A stretch of DNA of 64,000 bases from Sipunculus nudus (Eukaryota; Annelida; Sipuncula; Golfingiida; Sipunculidae): assembly GCA_026874595.1 (NCBI GenBank), contig CM049318.1:52542750-52606749 (forward strand), given 5' to 3'. Every line of letters begins with the position of its first letter. The first letter of the stretch is position 1. The position numbers and the translations under genes are program-made. A model generated the notes under the pieces. It ran no database searches, had not been told where the DNA came from, and was given only the letters and a program-made list of their open reading frames with translations. Shown piece by piece: positions 11,166-23,751 of this stretch.

Positions 11166-12879
11166 GTGTTCATCAATTGCTGAAATTATAAGTGTATCCA
11201 GACATTCCTGGATGGCGTGTTTACACTGATAACGGAAGGGTTCGGCCAGGGTACGTGTTAGTGATTTGAAACAGATGTCGGATCCTTTCGGCTACATGCG
11301 GCTCGATCTGTCAAGACATACCTGTTAAAGGAATCCTTGTTGTCTGAAGATAAGCGGACCTCTATTATTTATATTATCTGGAGTGTATTAACCGGGGTCT
11401 CTTATGATCACCACCGTCGGCGGAATTTACGCGTAACGGCGTATTTACACCTTTTCCAAATCAAAGACAGGGTGCGCCGGAATGTTCCTTGGATCTTAGA
11501 AGTGTTTATTGGGCTTACTTGTCTCAGAACGTCTGCATTTGATTCCCAGCGTTTATAGGGATATACAGTGTTCAAGACTAGGTATTGACTAAACTCAGTT
11601 CGTTTTTCCTGAAAAGCAAAATGTTTTCACATGACGTGAAAGGACGCAAATGTTGAGAATGTGATATGTTATGTTTTGGTAAGCTGGCAACATTTCCATG
11701 GTTACTAGCCAGTTGATTGCGATTGTTTACAAGTAAGTCCTAATGTTTAGATAAAGGATTTTTTTTCTGTAACCAGTCTATAATTTCCACATGCGACCTG
11801 AGACATGTGCGTTTTTTTATGTTAGCGCTAAATGAAAGTTCCATGAGCGTTTCGAGAAACTTAGAGAAATAAATCTGTCAGGTTTCTATCAGGGCGCCGG
11901 CATTGACAAAGTAAGTGCGGACTCACACTTTTTCGAACCACGCACCTTTTCTTAACTAACAGTACGATTCACAAAAGCTTTCTACCACGGCTTCACATTA
12001 AAGTATACTGTAATGCTTAACTATTTTGCTGCACGTCAACCTTTTAATGTCCCGCAGGTTTAATACGTCATAAAAAATTGAACTAATAATTAATTATCCA
12101 TAATTAAATTATATTCCCTCAAAATCCTTTCCTATCCCTGCAAACATTTACAGAAGACCAATGACAGTATTATAACTCAGCATTTTTATCTGTGATTTAC
12201 ACTAAGTCGTCATTAAACTCGAACACCACTCAGTAGAGAGTTCATCACTGATATTCCACTTAGACAAAACAATCTGTCCGTTTATACCGAGGTTGTATCA
12301 TATTACTGGAAAAAATTACATTTAAATAAAAAAAATTCCTCGTGGGTGCGGTTCATGATTATGGTGCGGGATTTCAAATGTGTACACCTTATCAGTCTAT
12401 TTTGACTATTCTAAGTCTGGAATACTTAGACCTAAACAAATCTAAGGATCAGGCATATCAGGCACATGTTTGTTTGTTTGTTAGTGTGTTTGTCGGCATA
12501 ATTTTGCAAAAGCCGATGTCTACGTAACTTTCGGAGGGACGGAGGGATTGGATATGGGGCTAGGTAAAAAACACTAAATTTCGATTCAGACAACGATAAA
12601 GCGGTGCACGGATTCAGTAGGGTTGTTCAGCCTTGATGGAGGTGTGCGCTCCACTATGTACTTGTCAGTCCACTTGTATGCAGAAATGACTTATTAAGTC
12701 ATTATATTCCGAAAGCTGCTGAATTAATTATCAAGTAACTAAAGCGCAAGAATATCATTCATCGTTATTTATTAAAACCGTCATAAAGCATATGTAAAGA
12801 CTTAAATAATTACCAGTTTGAGATACTTTTCTGAACAAAATAAAGATTAAAAGGACTAATCGAAAAATACTGTCACCCT
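11166..12879. other. non-coding stretch
   Basis: No gene recognised. The open frames at 11337-11558 and 12342-12527 have no domain content and no partner exons. Confidence 0.5.
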
Positions 12880-13207
12880 TCCACCGGATGTCTTTCCTAC
12901 TCAAAACGAACTTTTAGTGAAGCACTGTGGGACGGTCTGGACTACTTGTCTCAACTGCCAAAATTTAAAATAAAATGATGTTACAATTCAAGGAAACACC
13001 CTCTGTTAACATTTAAGGTGTTTGAAAAAATATAACTTACTCCGTGAAGTCCTTACAACAAAAACACCCATAATTATACAATTTGGCTTGACAAAAAAAT
13101 TTCTCCCCTTCACAACATTTATCCTAAGCCGCTGGTTTATTAGAAGATTGGGTAGCTTATTTTGACGCCCACAAACCCTTACTGCACGGGAGAGCCGCAC
13201 TCTTTGA
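12880..13207. repeat. old direct duplication, copy 2
   Basis: Partner of 10805-11165, about 2.07 kb downstream and in the same orientation, with the shared blocks in the same order. Confidence 0.75.
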
Positions 13208-13799
13208 GTTCGATCTTGCACAGTGTGCCCTGACTGTGTAGTTAAATAGTTCGAGTTGATGACGTATGACTGGTCCAGCACAGCCGGCTGCACATATTAG
13301 CAGCAACAGCTGCCGTGACTTTACAGCCGTCATGCTGTTTGATCTGATGGCGCATTAATGTCAGAACAAGCGATGTATCCGGAAACTAATGCGCTTTTAT
13401 TGTGAACAGACCCGGTCAACATATGCAGAGTGGCCTTACATAGATTCAATGTCATAGGGCATAACCCCAGGTCAGTCTGAAATCCTGAAAGATGAAAACA
13501 GGAGAGGGCTTAAATGGTTCCATATTATTGAACTATACTAAAGTTGTGCTACTGTAAACCAGCTAGGGATCCCTCTCAATAGCGGCAAGGTTGTTTTATA
13601 ACAGGTGATGTTCACACTTTTTAAGGCTTGAACATTTCCCGTTGCTTTTGTGATAACTTTTCCGTCAAAAATTATTTATGTTATAAATTAAATGATGACA
13701 TCAAATGTTTCCCATACTTCCGTCAGAAGACATAGCATTTGTGTTATCAATATTGGTTAACAAGATACAGTATAAAGAGAATCCTAAGATGAACACGCA
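13208..13799. other. non-coding stretch
   Basis: Nothing recognisable; flanked by the duplication copy and by the A-rich end of the SINE. Confidence 0.5.
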
Positions 13800-14204
13800 T
13801 TTTTTTTTTTATTTAAAGATTTTTTTTTGGTGGAAGTAAACGCCTCCATTTTTAATGTTTGCTAAACTAAGTATTATGTACATCTACAGAATTACAATCC
13901 GGTTTTGGAATACGTGATAGGGGCCTACACGCGATAATTCTGGCGTCAACCAGACTCGGTGTGTCACTCCTGCGGGTCCTGGGTGTGTGTCATCCCCATT
14001 ACTGGGTTATAACACCGAGGAACCCCCGAAAGGCGCTCTCTTTTGAGTGACACGACTGATGGGCACAGTCTCCCCATTAAGCCTGCAGGGCGCTCACCCT
14101 GGGTGGGGGCCGACTGTGAAAATCTCACCGCCTCAGCTGAGATTCGAACTCAAGATCTCCAGGCTTTGAGCCCTGTGCTCTACTCCTAAGCCACAGATGC
14201 CAGT
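13800..14204 (-). mobile_element. tRNA-derived SINE, minus strand
   Basis: The minus strand begins near 14204 with a tRNA-like head. An A-box-like TGGCTTAGGAGTAGAG lies at about 14178-14193 and a B-box-like GAGTTCGAATCTC at about 14139-14151, the spacing of an RNA polymerase III internal promoter. A GC-rich body of about 200 bp follows, then an AT-rich 3' part ending in A-rich tails at 13800-13835 (poly-T on plus). The tRNA head is mutated and the body is far too long for a tRNA gene. SINEs are mobilised by LINE proteins supplied in trans; family not assigned. Confidence 0.8.
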
Positions 14205-15223
14205 CGCATGCGTAATTGTTACATGATTGTGAATTTTATTCAAGAAATATATGTAGACCTGCAAAGCTAATTTTCGTGACTGTTTTTGGTGTCTTTTTCT
14301 TATCTTAAATAAAATCTTGCTTTAAAAAACGAAAGAACAAAAGAATCTCTGTTTTGTCAAATGGAACTGTCGCATTATTTTTTATTTTCAATGAGTAGGT
14401 GTGATTTTCTCATTGAACAAAAGTATAAGGTCAGTTCCGGTAAAAGAAAACATATCTTATAGCCGGCCTAAGACAATGGCTACTGAATAAACATTTAGAT
14501 CATTCACATTTTCAGTCTACAATTTCTGATAGGAGGGCGTTTGGGTTCGTCCTTATTGGTAAAGCAAGAGGGACTGCAAACACCAAGGTCTGGCGGGTGT
14601 GCTATAACGAAGTTTTCGTGGTGATTTTTGTGGTTTAACCATCAGGATTCAATCAATTTGGAGGATAATACAATTTCCCATTCGTCATCTGCCCAGACCA
14701 CGGCAGACCTTTGTTTAACGATGTTGATATCCAAATGGGGTTTGTGGATTCTACTGTAATGGCTTTGTTAAATTTGTTGTTTTTGTGCAAGTCTGCAGGG
14801 CACAAAGAAGCAACATACTAATTAGTTTATGGAAACAGTCATGATCAACAAAGGAGACGACCAATTCGAATCTAATCGTTCAACATAAGACCACTTGATT
14901 CCAATATGGCGTCCAGAGTCATCATTATCTGTTGGGCGCTTGTGTCACTTCAAACGATCTCGACCTGAACTGCTTAATTCTATATCTATCTTTCGGTTTT
15001 GTATATATTAAGTACAAAATCCACTTAAATTTTCCTTAATTTACTTTAGATACAAAACAAATGTGTGGCTACCATCTTGCACTTATACTTTTCCTTTTCA
15101 TACACAATGAGCGTAACAAATATGTTGTTTTCTTATTCATCCTTTCAGTTTCAGAGGATCATTTATACACTAATGACGTTACTTTTAACATAACATATCA
15201 TTATTACCAAATAGCTTAAATTG

Positions 15224-15254
<31 letters not shown>

Positions 15255-15463
15255 AATATATATATATATATAATATATTGTCCCCTTGATAAAAATTTTA
15301 AATAGTTTGTCCTAAAAATGTCCAGCGACCTAAACAGTGTCAGGTTCCTGTGATTTTCCTGTGAATTTCATTTCAACCGAAGTACCCTGGTTAAGCTAAC
15401 ACGGGTCACGGGGATCGTTAAAGTGCGACAACAAATTTAACGGCTAACTTTTTTCCGACTGTC

Positions 15464-15514
<51 letters not shown>

Positions 15515-16228
15515 AGACAGAACCCTTGTTTGGAGAACTCTTCCAAGACTAAAATTCTATTCCTGCAAACTCACAATGTATTAAGATAATTAACTGATGT
15601 TTATTAATCAGTTATTTATAGGAAAACGCTGATCCTCGTTAACATAATCACTTTCTGAATTTTATTTACATTTGCGCATTTAAATCTACATTTATCAAAC
15701 AAATATGTCTCATCTAAGTAATTCTCGCATTGAGGCCGATCAGAGCATAGGATCAAGTGAAAACATAATACTTCTTTTATTTTCTGTAAGCAGACCAAAG
15801 AGAGACTATGCTGCCACAAAGTATTCAATAGGACCTTAATTATAATTAGAGTATCATTAAGATTAATCACATTTTTAATATACCAATAGAAATCGTCTTC
15901 GGGGCCACAAGGCTGACCCAGATCAGGGAGGGTTGGACCTGCGTTCCTGTACTTGGACCTGTTTTAAAAACTGAGAAAATCCTCTTAGATTATCCCAGGG
16001 TTCTCTGGGTCTGAGTCGATGAGAATTATTTTCTACTTCAGTAAGATTCCTGATATCCTTCAAAGAATGATGTTCCTAATCCTTGCTTCGATAGGCGGAA
16101 ATGTTCCATAGCTAGACTGGCTCCAAATGCTACCCACTGAGACGCTGACGCGATAATAAATAATGAACAGAATCATTCTTCATGCAAAACATGGAGAATT
16201 TTTCTTTCTTTTTTTACATCGGCCTTTC
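14205..16228. other. non-coding stretch with microsatellites
   Basis: Contains interrupted (TA)n at 15223-15277 and (TC)n at 15468-15512. No gene, RNA or other repeat was recognised. Confidence 0.6.
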
Positions 16229-16710
16229 CTAGACCATGTTTTGCTCGAGTGGGGAAATCTTGTAGAAACCTTCTGACCATATCGCATTACACCGCATTAA
16301 AACGCACACAAACGCATGAAAGCACGGACAACGCGTACGAACGTGGAAAGAGACGCGATGTATTGATATATTTTGGATATGCATAAATAGTTCATGTAAT
16401 CGCAGGTAAACACGACAAAAACGCAGCAAAAATGCACAAAAAAAACGCAGAGAAACGTGATAAAATGGACACAATAAAACAGGAAAAAGAATGGTCACAA
16501 GGTTTTTTCCCAGCAGTTTTCACAAATTCAAGTCTTCTAGACCCTCCTCCCCCCCCCCCCCCAAAAAAAAAAAAAACAAAAATCAAAAAAAAAAAAAAAA
16601 ACATGGCACGGAAAATGTAAATGAACGCGGACACCCCTGAAGACGCATTCTAATCGCATGTTTTGAAAACGTGGCCTGTTTGCGTCTAATCTGATGCACA
16701 ACTCTAATGT
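16229..16710. other. ACGCA-rich low-complexity region
   Basis: The pentamer CGCAT/ACGCA recurs through 16280-16450 and again at 16625-16695. In the middle, 16549-16602 is a C run followed by A runs. The open frames here on both strands are products of biased composition. It may be a decayed short-unit satellite. Confidence 0.5.
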
Positions 16711-18083
16711 TTCCCTTTACAAATAATGCTGCTTACCCGCAAACATAGGCACTTGTAGTTTCAAAGGAAGCTATATATATGTCTCTGGCTTATCTGCATC
16801 GTGTATTTTTTTCTTTATACTAACATGTCTGTTGCAACCAAGCTTTCACAGAAATTGATTCAGCGAGCCACCCTAATGTCTATTTCATGAGTAATGAACA
16901 AGCCTACAAGTCTGGGTTGAAATCAGAAGTGCCAATCAAATCCAAAGCACAAAATGTAAACAATCCTCTGTTCGCTCGCCGTCTGAACAAGAGCACGTGT
17001 GCACAAGAAACGGGGCAGGCTATTTTGATTCTTTGACTGGTCAAATTCTCGATGGCATGTTAGAATGCTAAACAATCGGTTTCAAACATGCATCAGTCGT
17101 ATTCTTACTCAGGCGACAAGGTTTGGTGATATCAAACGAGACCACCACTCCAATTTCACTTAATCCTAAATAATTATATTACTAAGTGTATTGTCCATAT
17201 CTGGCTTTGATATTCCTTGAGGAAAAGGAACATTTTGCTTCTGGCTTCCCCCCAGACCGCATTTCCATATCTAAGAAATATTGGGTATAGAATATTTAAT
17301 ATTCTTTAACTGTTCGCAAACCAAGTTTTAAATCCTATTGGTGAGCAGTTTAGAATAGCTCCTGGTTCTAGCCCGAGGTCAAACAAACCCCAGATAAATG
17401 AAAGCAATTAAAAACATAAAGCGTGTTTCCTTGCGGAAATTACAAGTTAATATTTCAGTAGGCAATTTTTTTTCTTAGTCCTTGTTATGCTTAACTCTAG
17501 GACTAGTAGTCCTGTTATTTTGAAACAACAAACACGTGCCTTAAATCATGAAGACAATCGCTCGTAATTCATTTGTCAATAGAACGTCATGTTTAGTCAA
17601 TGAACAAAACTTAAGTAAATCACATAACGCATAAAGTATAAAAAAAATAATAAATCAATTCCTGTCCCTAAGTATTCAAACTCTCCATCTGGTTTTGCTC
17701 TGAAGAAGGAAAAATATAAAACCCGTTATGTGTTCTAGGACCGGATTATCCATTAAAGGGAAATGAAAGATGGCTGCTTAGAACCCAAATCAAGCCGCAG
17801 CTGCAATAATATTTGCAGTATTGAACTCAATAAAGATAACAGACGCATGTAACTCGATTTCTGCTACTTTGTGGCAGTCGCGGTGTGTCAGGTGTGTAAA
17901 ATGACGTTTTGGTGTTTTGTTCTAAGGGACTAAATAGAAATAGGTTTAGGAGCAGATACGTTAAAGATCAAAATAATTAACGTTTCTTCTATAGAAAAGT
18001 TATTTAAGCTAAGGATCGATCAACATTTTTTTTTTGCAAGAGAAAGACATAATTTCAGACCTAAGCAATTTCGTCACATTTAT

Positions 18084-18162
<79 letters not shown>

Positions 18163-19524
18163 TTGTGTGCGTGTGAGATGCTTTTTGTCTTCACGTGGCA
18201 ATGCAAAATGTTCTGTACGTGTATGTTAATTATTTCGTATTTTTATCACGTGTTGTTTGATACTGTATTTGCTTGAACATCAGGGCAAAGTCTGAACAAG
18301 TCATCATGAATAATGATTTCTTAGTTAATAAATTAATTAATATACAGCAGTAAAACAGATCAAACCCATATCAGGAAATAAAAATTTCATATTCGAGGTT
18401 CTCGATTGGTGTACGTCTTACCCGACTCGGATTTAGCATTTATTGGTAGAACACGCGGTAATGATTTACCTGAAAAATGTGATAGCAGATGATCAATGCA
18501 TTTCCTTAATATTTCCCAATTATATTTCCTAATTTATTTTCAAGTAACTATATAAAAGAAATTTGACACAACTACTATAAAATAAAATAATTCAATATCA
18601 TCTAATTGCATCGTTCCGATTGACCAGACAGATTCACTGAATGATATTTATGTGGTCTTTCAACGTTTTGTGCGATGACGTAGTTACATTCTGAAAGAGC
18701 TCTCTGATAGTCTGACAAAGATCGGTTATGTCACAAACAATTGTCACAGTAATAATCTATTGTTTTAGGGAATGTCTTACGCTCCTTTTATTTAGATTCA
18801 GACTCCTCCCTTTTCTTTATGAATCCTTATCGAATTACATGCTTTCGGTCTTTCTGATAATATTTGGAACATGTTAGCGAATGATGGATCTCCCGAGACT
18901 AATGTTGGCTTTTGATGGGACCTAATGAGACAAAAACCTGAGACATTTTTATAACTGAAGCGCCCTGCTTTCCGCGGATCAATACTCGAGGCACTACGGT
19001 ATTTCGCATTGATTCTTGATTTTAAAGACCTAGCAGTTTCCCACATGACAAATATACCTATTGGGTATGGTGAATGGAATGTGTAGGAAAAAAGCATATG
19101 CTTTGATGAGAAATTCAATTATGACGTCACAAGGACAGATCCGCAGTAAATCTTTTCAGGCGAATATTGGATGGAATACGTCCATTTAAAAAGACTAACA
19201 ACATTTACACATGAGATCAAAACTTGGAATAAAATTTGACAAAATTAGTTGTGGGGAATATTATTTAGGATTTCGAACTTTTCGGTCATTAACATGTAAT
19301 TGAGACCTTTGTCGCTGGCATTGGGTCACTTTTACATATACCCATGTGGGAGATTACATCATCTTTTTCCAACAAACTAATTAAACAACTGGGAATCACA
19401 GCTTTAACCACTTTTGTTTTTTAATGTTAATATGTTACTCTATTTATCCAGAGTTTACTCTAAATTAGTGTTTTTGTTATTCAAGTTGATACATTACTCG
19501 AATAAATTGTTTTACAACCGGAAA
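16711..19524. other. non-coding stretch with a long (TA)n
   Basis: Contains (TA)n at 18087-18158. The longest open frame (18798-19118, minus, 106 codons) has no recognisable domain. No RNA gene was seen. Confidence 0.55.
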
Positions 19525-19840
19525 AATCCGATATCTGACCTGTAATAACTAAAGATCCTCCTTTGAACCCTTTATAGAAATAAACCAGAAAATGCCGATC
19601 CTATCGCACACAGACTGTTCGATTTGTTTATATTCATTTGTTTATAACATACGGGACCCCGCCAAATTAATCTAATCACATTAAACAAGGACATCAGGTT
19701 AAAAAAAAGTCAGACAAACCAGTTTTGCGAAGGGCACTTTGCTACTGTTGACCTTACAAGTTCCTCATATTGAGCAAGCAAACGTTTTTGGTTACACGAT
19801 TTTCTGTTTTCAACATTGGCGCATTAAACCGTGTTTAAAA
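19525..19840. repeat. old direct duplication, copy 1 (second pair)
   Basis: Collinear with 21253-21540, same orientation. Shared ordered blocks are CCGATATCT.AC.T, GCTGTTCG.TTTGTT.ATATT / GACTGTTCGATTTGTT, AACAAGGACATC, AGTTTTG..AA.GGC.TTT and a TGGCGCAT block. By eye about 65-70% identity. Confidence 0.65.
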
Positions 19841-20079
19841 GGTCATGCCTCCGCCATATAGGCATTATGGGCACTTTTATTAATCGGATTTTACCTACAG
19901 TTGAGTAATATGTACGCTTGGTAAACAGAAATCACATGAATTCTACCGAAAAAGAAGTGAATAGTTTGCTTTTAGTGCCAAGTGTAGGTTATCTTGGACT
20001 ACAAAACGATTTATTTTTAAATCCTACACCATCTATTAAAAGTTTTCACATGAAATTCAAGAAACAGATTTCCTTTGAG

Positions 20080-20880
20080 CCACACGGGGAATTCGAATTG
20101 TACCGGTTATCCTTCAGATATATAATATACGTCCAACCGTAGCTAAACTGAAGGCATGACAAACAGAGGATTTTAACCGTCAACGCAAGGTTTAAAGGAA
20201 ATGCCTTTGTCAGTAGCAATGGAATGTCATCTATAACCAATTTACGAGATTTCAAGAACAAGCTTGACAGTTTGATGGTTGGACAGGCTACACTGTAAAC
20301 ATGTGCGAAACCTGTGCTTGGCTAGTCAACATGAACTAACAATGACAAAGTTTATTTCCCTGTTTATAAAGCTTTGAAATGCTACCCCGGTGGATGGTAT
20401 GAAGGTTGTTTAAAGGTTATTTATACAAGACTTGTAACTTGTCAGACTTCAAGTATTGGCTCATGCTTACTGAATATAGAAACTTTGATGTACAGTTGTG
20501 TCTGTGAGGTTTTATCTTCACCTGTTAGCGAATATATAGTAGTCTTGCACTAGACCGATGTTAAAAAGTTTACGGTGTTGAGTTTATGTCAGAAAGAGTT
20601 GTCGGCAATACCCGACACACATACTGTAAAATAGTGTTTTAATCATGTTGTCAATCTACTTCTGGTATTATACCGAAATTCTTGTAAAGGTAGATTTCCT
20701 ATGCAAATATAGCAAACGAAATAAAGAACACAAAAATCTATAAAATATTCCCAACGGAATGCATAAATTATGCGAAAAGCAGGAAAATTGTAAAATCAGG
20801 TCAACAACACATGAGCATTAGATTGTTGTGGGATTCGATCACGCATAGCAGGAGTATTTATTTACACTGCTGCACGCTTG
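20080..20880 (+). repeat. interspersed repeat copy C with coding-like remnant
   Basis: Reverse-oriented relative of 9170-9625. Plus-strand translation around 20095-20290 contains the same ending, KLDSLMVGQATL followed by a stop, as the minus strand of copy B. The 3' part (20400-20560) shares the GTACAGTTGTGTCTGT block with 9235 (reverse). A single diverged unit of the 48-bp tandem repeat follows at about 20550-20605. A further block at 20815-20870 matches 8530-8592 (reverse). Confidence 0.6.
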
Positions 20881-21195
20881 TCTTTTTAGATTCAAATATC
20901 ATATATTTGAAGTCTAGCATCTAACTATGTTACATATATTCTTCAGTTCTGCTCATTCAATGTAAAATTGCACATTCTAATGAATGCATACGTCCGCCAT
21001 TCATTTATTCGGCCCATACTCCCTGGTTCTTTCGTGCATAAACGACTGTACATTTGTGAATTTTCCTTGGTGACCTTACTGGAGCGGGATCATGTGCCGA
21101 ATCCACACCAAAATCTTATTAATTCTTCATTGGCCCATTCCAATGCTCGGAATATTTCATGAAATTCCGTTCATGGTTGCGTGAGTTATGTTGTG

Positions 21196-21196
<1 letters not shown>

Positions 21197-21227
<31 letters not shown>
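21197..21227. repeat. (AC)n microsatellite
   Basis: About 31 bp of uninterrupted AC. Confidence 0.95.
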
Positions 21228-21228
<1 letters not shown>

Positions 21229-21252
21229 TTGTTCTGTTTAAAGGGTCCTATT

Positions 21253-21540
21253 CCGATATCTAACGTCTGTTAAGTAAACCTAATCTCTTGAGCCTTTTAT
21301 ACATTAAAGGCTAGAAAAAGCTGATACAGCCCAACAAAGGCTGTTCGGTTTGTTCATATTGCTGTGTTTACATGTGTGTGTCTATGATCCATAGATATTC
21401 AACAAGGACATCTCGAGACATCTAATTAGATGAACTAGAGTTTTGTAAAAGGCGTTTTGCAACTGGTGACCTTCCAACTTCCGCACATATGCAATTAGCT
21501 ACCTTAGGTAACATATTTTTATCAACTGTGGCGCATGTTT
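21253..21540. repeat. old direct duplication, copy 2 (second pair)
   Basis: Partner of 19525-19840, about 1.7 kb downstream in the same orientation. The reverse-oriented repeat copy C lies between them. Confidence 0.65.
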
Positions 21541-22599
21541 ACTAACAGCCTGTGGAGAAAAAGGCTTATTCATTCGTCAAAGGCGTGCGTTATACGGGTT
21601 TACTTAACATGAAATACTTACAGTTTATTAAAATATACAAGGTAAGCCGAAAATCAAATACATTCTACAGAAAAGGTAAGTCAATAACTGGCATTAAACA
21701 TGTAAAGCAAACGCTTGAAAGATTATTTATTTGGAATACATATTAAATAAACTGCCTTACTTGACAGTGTGGCCGACACCGATGAGATTACAATATTTTT
21801 TTTCTTTTTACACCCTTGTATATTCATGTTGCCGTAATAATTTTCCGATTTCCCAGGACTTCAGATATATTCCCTCAATGACAAGAAATGTACAGAAATA
21901 AATGTTTTAGCTCCGTGGCTAGGGTGCAAGTGCGAATGACGTGCGCCTCTATACATATTTTTTAAGTGCTACATGCCACTTTGTAAACTAATAAGAGCAG
22001 CCATCATACCCGGAAATATTATTTCCACATGAATGCAAGGTTTTATAAATTATTGATTTATTTGCTTTCGCCAAAACGTTTAGAACTGTTTCATGTGTAA
22101 GAGAAGTGCGGTGCGCTTACGTTAAACAAGGCTCAACAATACTTGCGTCCGGGCAGGCGTACCAAAATCAACCTGATAATTAATTGGGTATTTCTTGCTC
22201 TACTTATTACTGCTCAACGTCTTTTTCGCGTGGTCCTTGTACATTCAAGAAGATTGCCTTCACGTATGAAAGCGAGGATATTTGTAACTCTTCGAGGCAG
22301 CAAGTATAATACTAGCAAAAAACACAACACGGAAAAAAATCGTCAAATCATCGACGTAGAAGCCGGTATTTTAGTGTCATAAACAACCGGAGTTAAAAAA
22401 GGAAAGACCATCCGTTTTGTCCCACTGTAATTGTTCCTGGTTTGCCATCGTAACGGCAATAGAACTATGCTTTACCAACGTCGCTCAGTTTCCCTGGAAC
22501 AACACAAGATTTAATGTTCTCATCATTGGGGCCGTGCTATATTAATTGGTTATTGATTACACTGGCTTTCTTATGGTCTATTAACTAATTTCTTGGGTT
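21541..22599. other. non-coding stretch
   Basis: No supported gene. The open frame at 22143-22382 is basic but has no recognisable domain. Confidence 0.5.
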
Positions 22600-22765
22600 T
22601 AATGATCGGATGGGTACGCCTGCCATTTGACGTGCGGCTCACCCATGGGCCGAAACAGCACCAATTTGCAGCCTTAGCGGCCGGAAGTAACCATTTAGAA
22701 CTTGACTGGCGGAAGTGACACTCAGGAACAGCGAGCTACTCATTCAAACCTCTGTTTCGCTATTA
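22600..22765. promoter_or_regulatory. GC-richer candidate regulatory segment
   Basis: An island of lower AT content with closely spaced motifs: TGACGTG (CRE-like) near 22629, ACCAAT near 22661, GGCCGGAAGTAA near 22680 and TGGCGGAAGTGAC near 22707 (two ETS/GABP-like sites in the same orientation). This mix is typical of TATA-less promoters, but no downstream exon or start codon was identified. Functional status is unproven. Confidence 0.25.
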
Positions 22766-23574
22766 GGTCGCGCCCAAACCAATTATCGTCAACATCTAAG
22801 ATTGCTTCGGGATGAGATGCTCGCTTCAAATTAAGATTTATATTTTCTGCGGGCCGAGGAACGCTCAGTGCTCCACTCTTGGATGTCTTGTTAGTTCTTT
22901 CCTCAGTGCAGGGTAAACTAATTGCCCATCAGATTTCAATGCACTGAATCAAAGTCAAGTGCCGGTGGCTGCCAGGAACAGATGGATACGTGTTGTCACA
23001 ATCCGTTGTATATCTATATCTTTCCCTGATATGATCAGCTTTGATTTGTATAAGGCAAGCAGGTACTTCAAGAGGCTCTTGCGCTCGATAGAGCTTTCCT
23101 CATACCTACAGATCCCAATAACTGAGACCCCCTTAAGATTTATACCTATAATATTGTCTGTTTTCTGTAGATTATGAATTTGGTTGCCATTCTTTTCTAC
23201 GTATTCTTCCCGTTACCGATCTAAATTGAACTTGCGCTGTTGCTCTTTTTACATTATCTGACCTCAATGTCCGACATTCACTTCCTTTGATCTGTGATCT
23301 TATGCTTGCCGCCGAATAATATCATTTTATCTCGGAACTTAATCCCAGCTCCCCCTTGCAATTGTAATTGTTTTTCATATTTCTATTTAGACCCATGTTG
23401 ATAGAACTGTCGATTGAAGTATGTCCCATACGATAAGAATGATATAAATAAGCCGTTTGGTTTTTAGGTTTGATATACACGGGGTTAAGAATAATCCAGA
23501 GTTCATAACATGTCATAACAAGACATTACAGCGAATCTCTGATGGATCTGACGAGATTTTACATTATGCTTGTC
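22766..23574. other. non-coding stretch
   Basis: No gene or repeat recognised. Confidence 0.5.
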
Positions 23575-23660
23575 AGGCACTGGCGGGATATAAACCGGGG
23601 ATCTTCAGCTCAACAGTTCAACGCCTCCACAACGGAGCTACCCAAAATTGCGAGTAAAAT
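23575..23660 (-). mobile_element. possible decayed tRNA-like SINE head
   Basis: The minus strand reads GGGTAGCTCCGTTGTGGAGG (A-box-like), followed about 35 bp later by CCCCGGTTTATATCCCGCC (degenerate B box). No clear SINE body or tail could be delimited. Confidence 0.35.
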
Positions 23661-23751
23661 CGTTAAATAATGGCGCCATTAAAGTTAAACCATTGTTCAA
23701 TTGTGATCTTTTGCGACCATGTAATTTTCGTCCATGCCCTGAACCGGTTAT

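Noticed and set aside
18798-19118. 106-codon minus-strand frame
   Set aside because: No recognisable motif and no splice partners.
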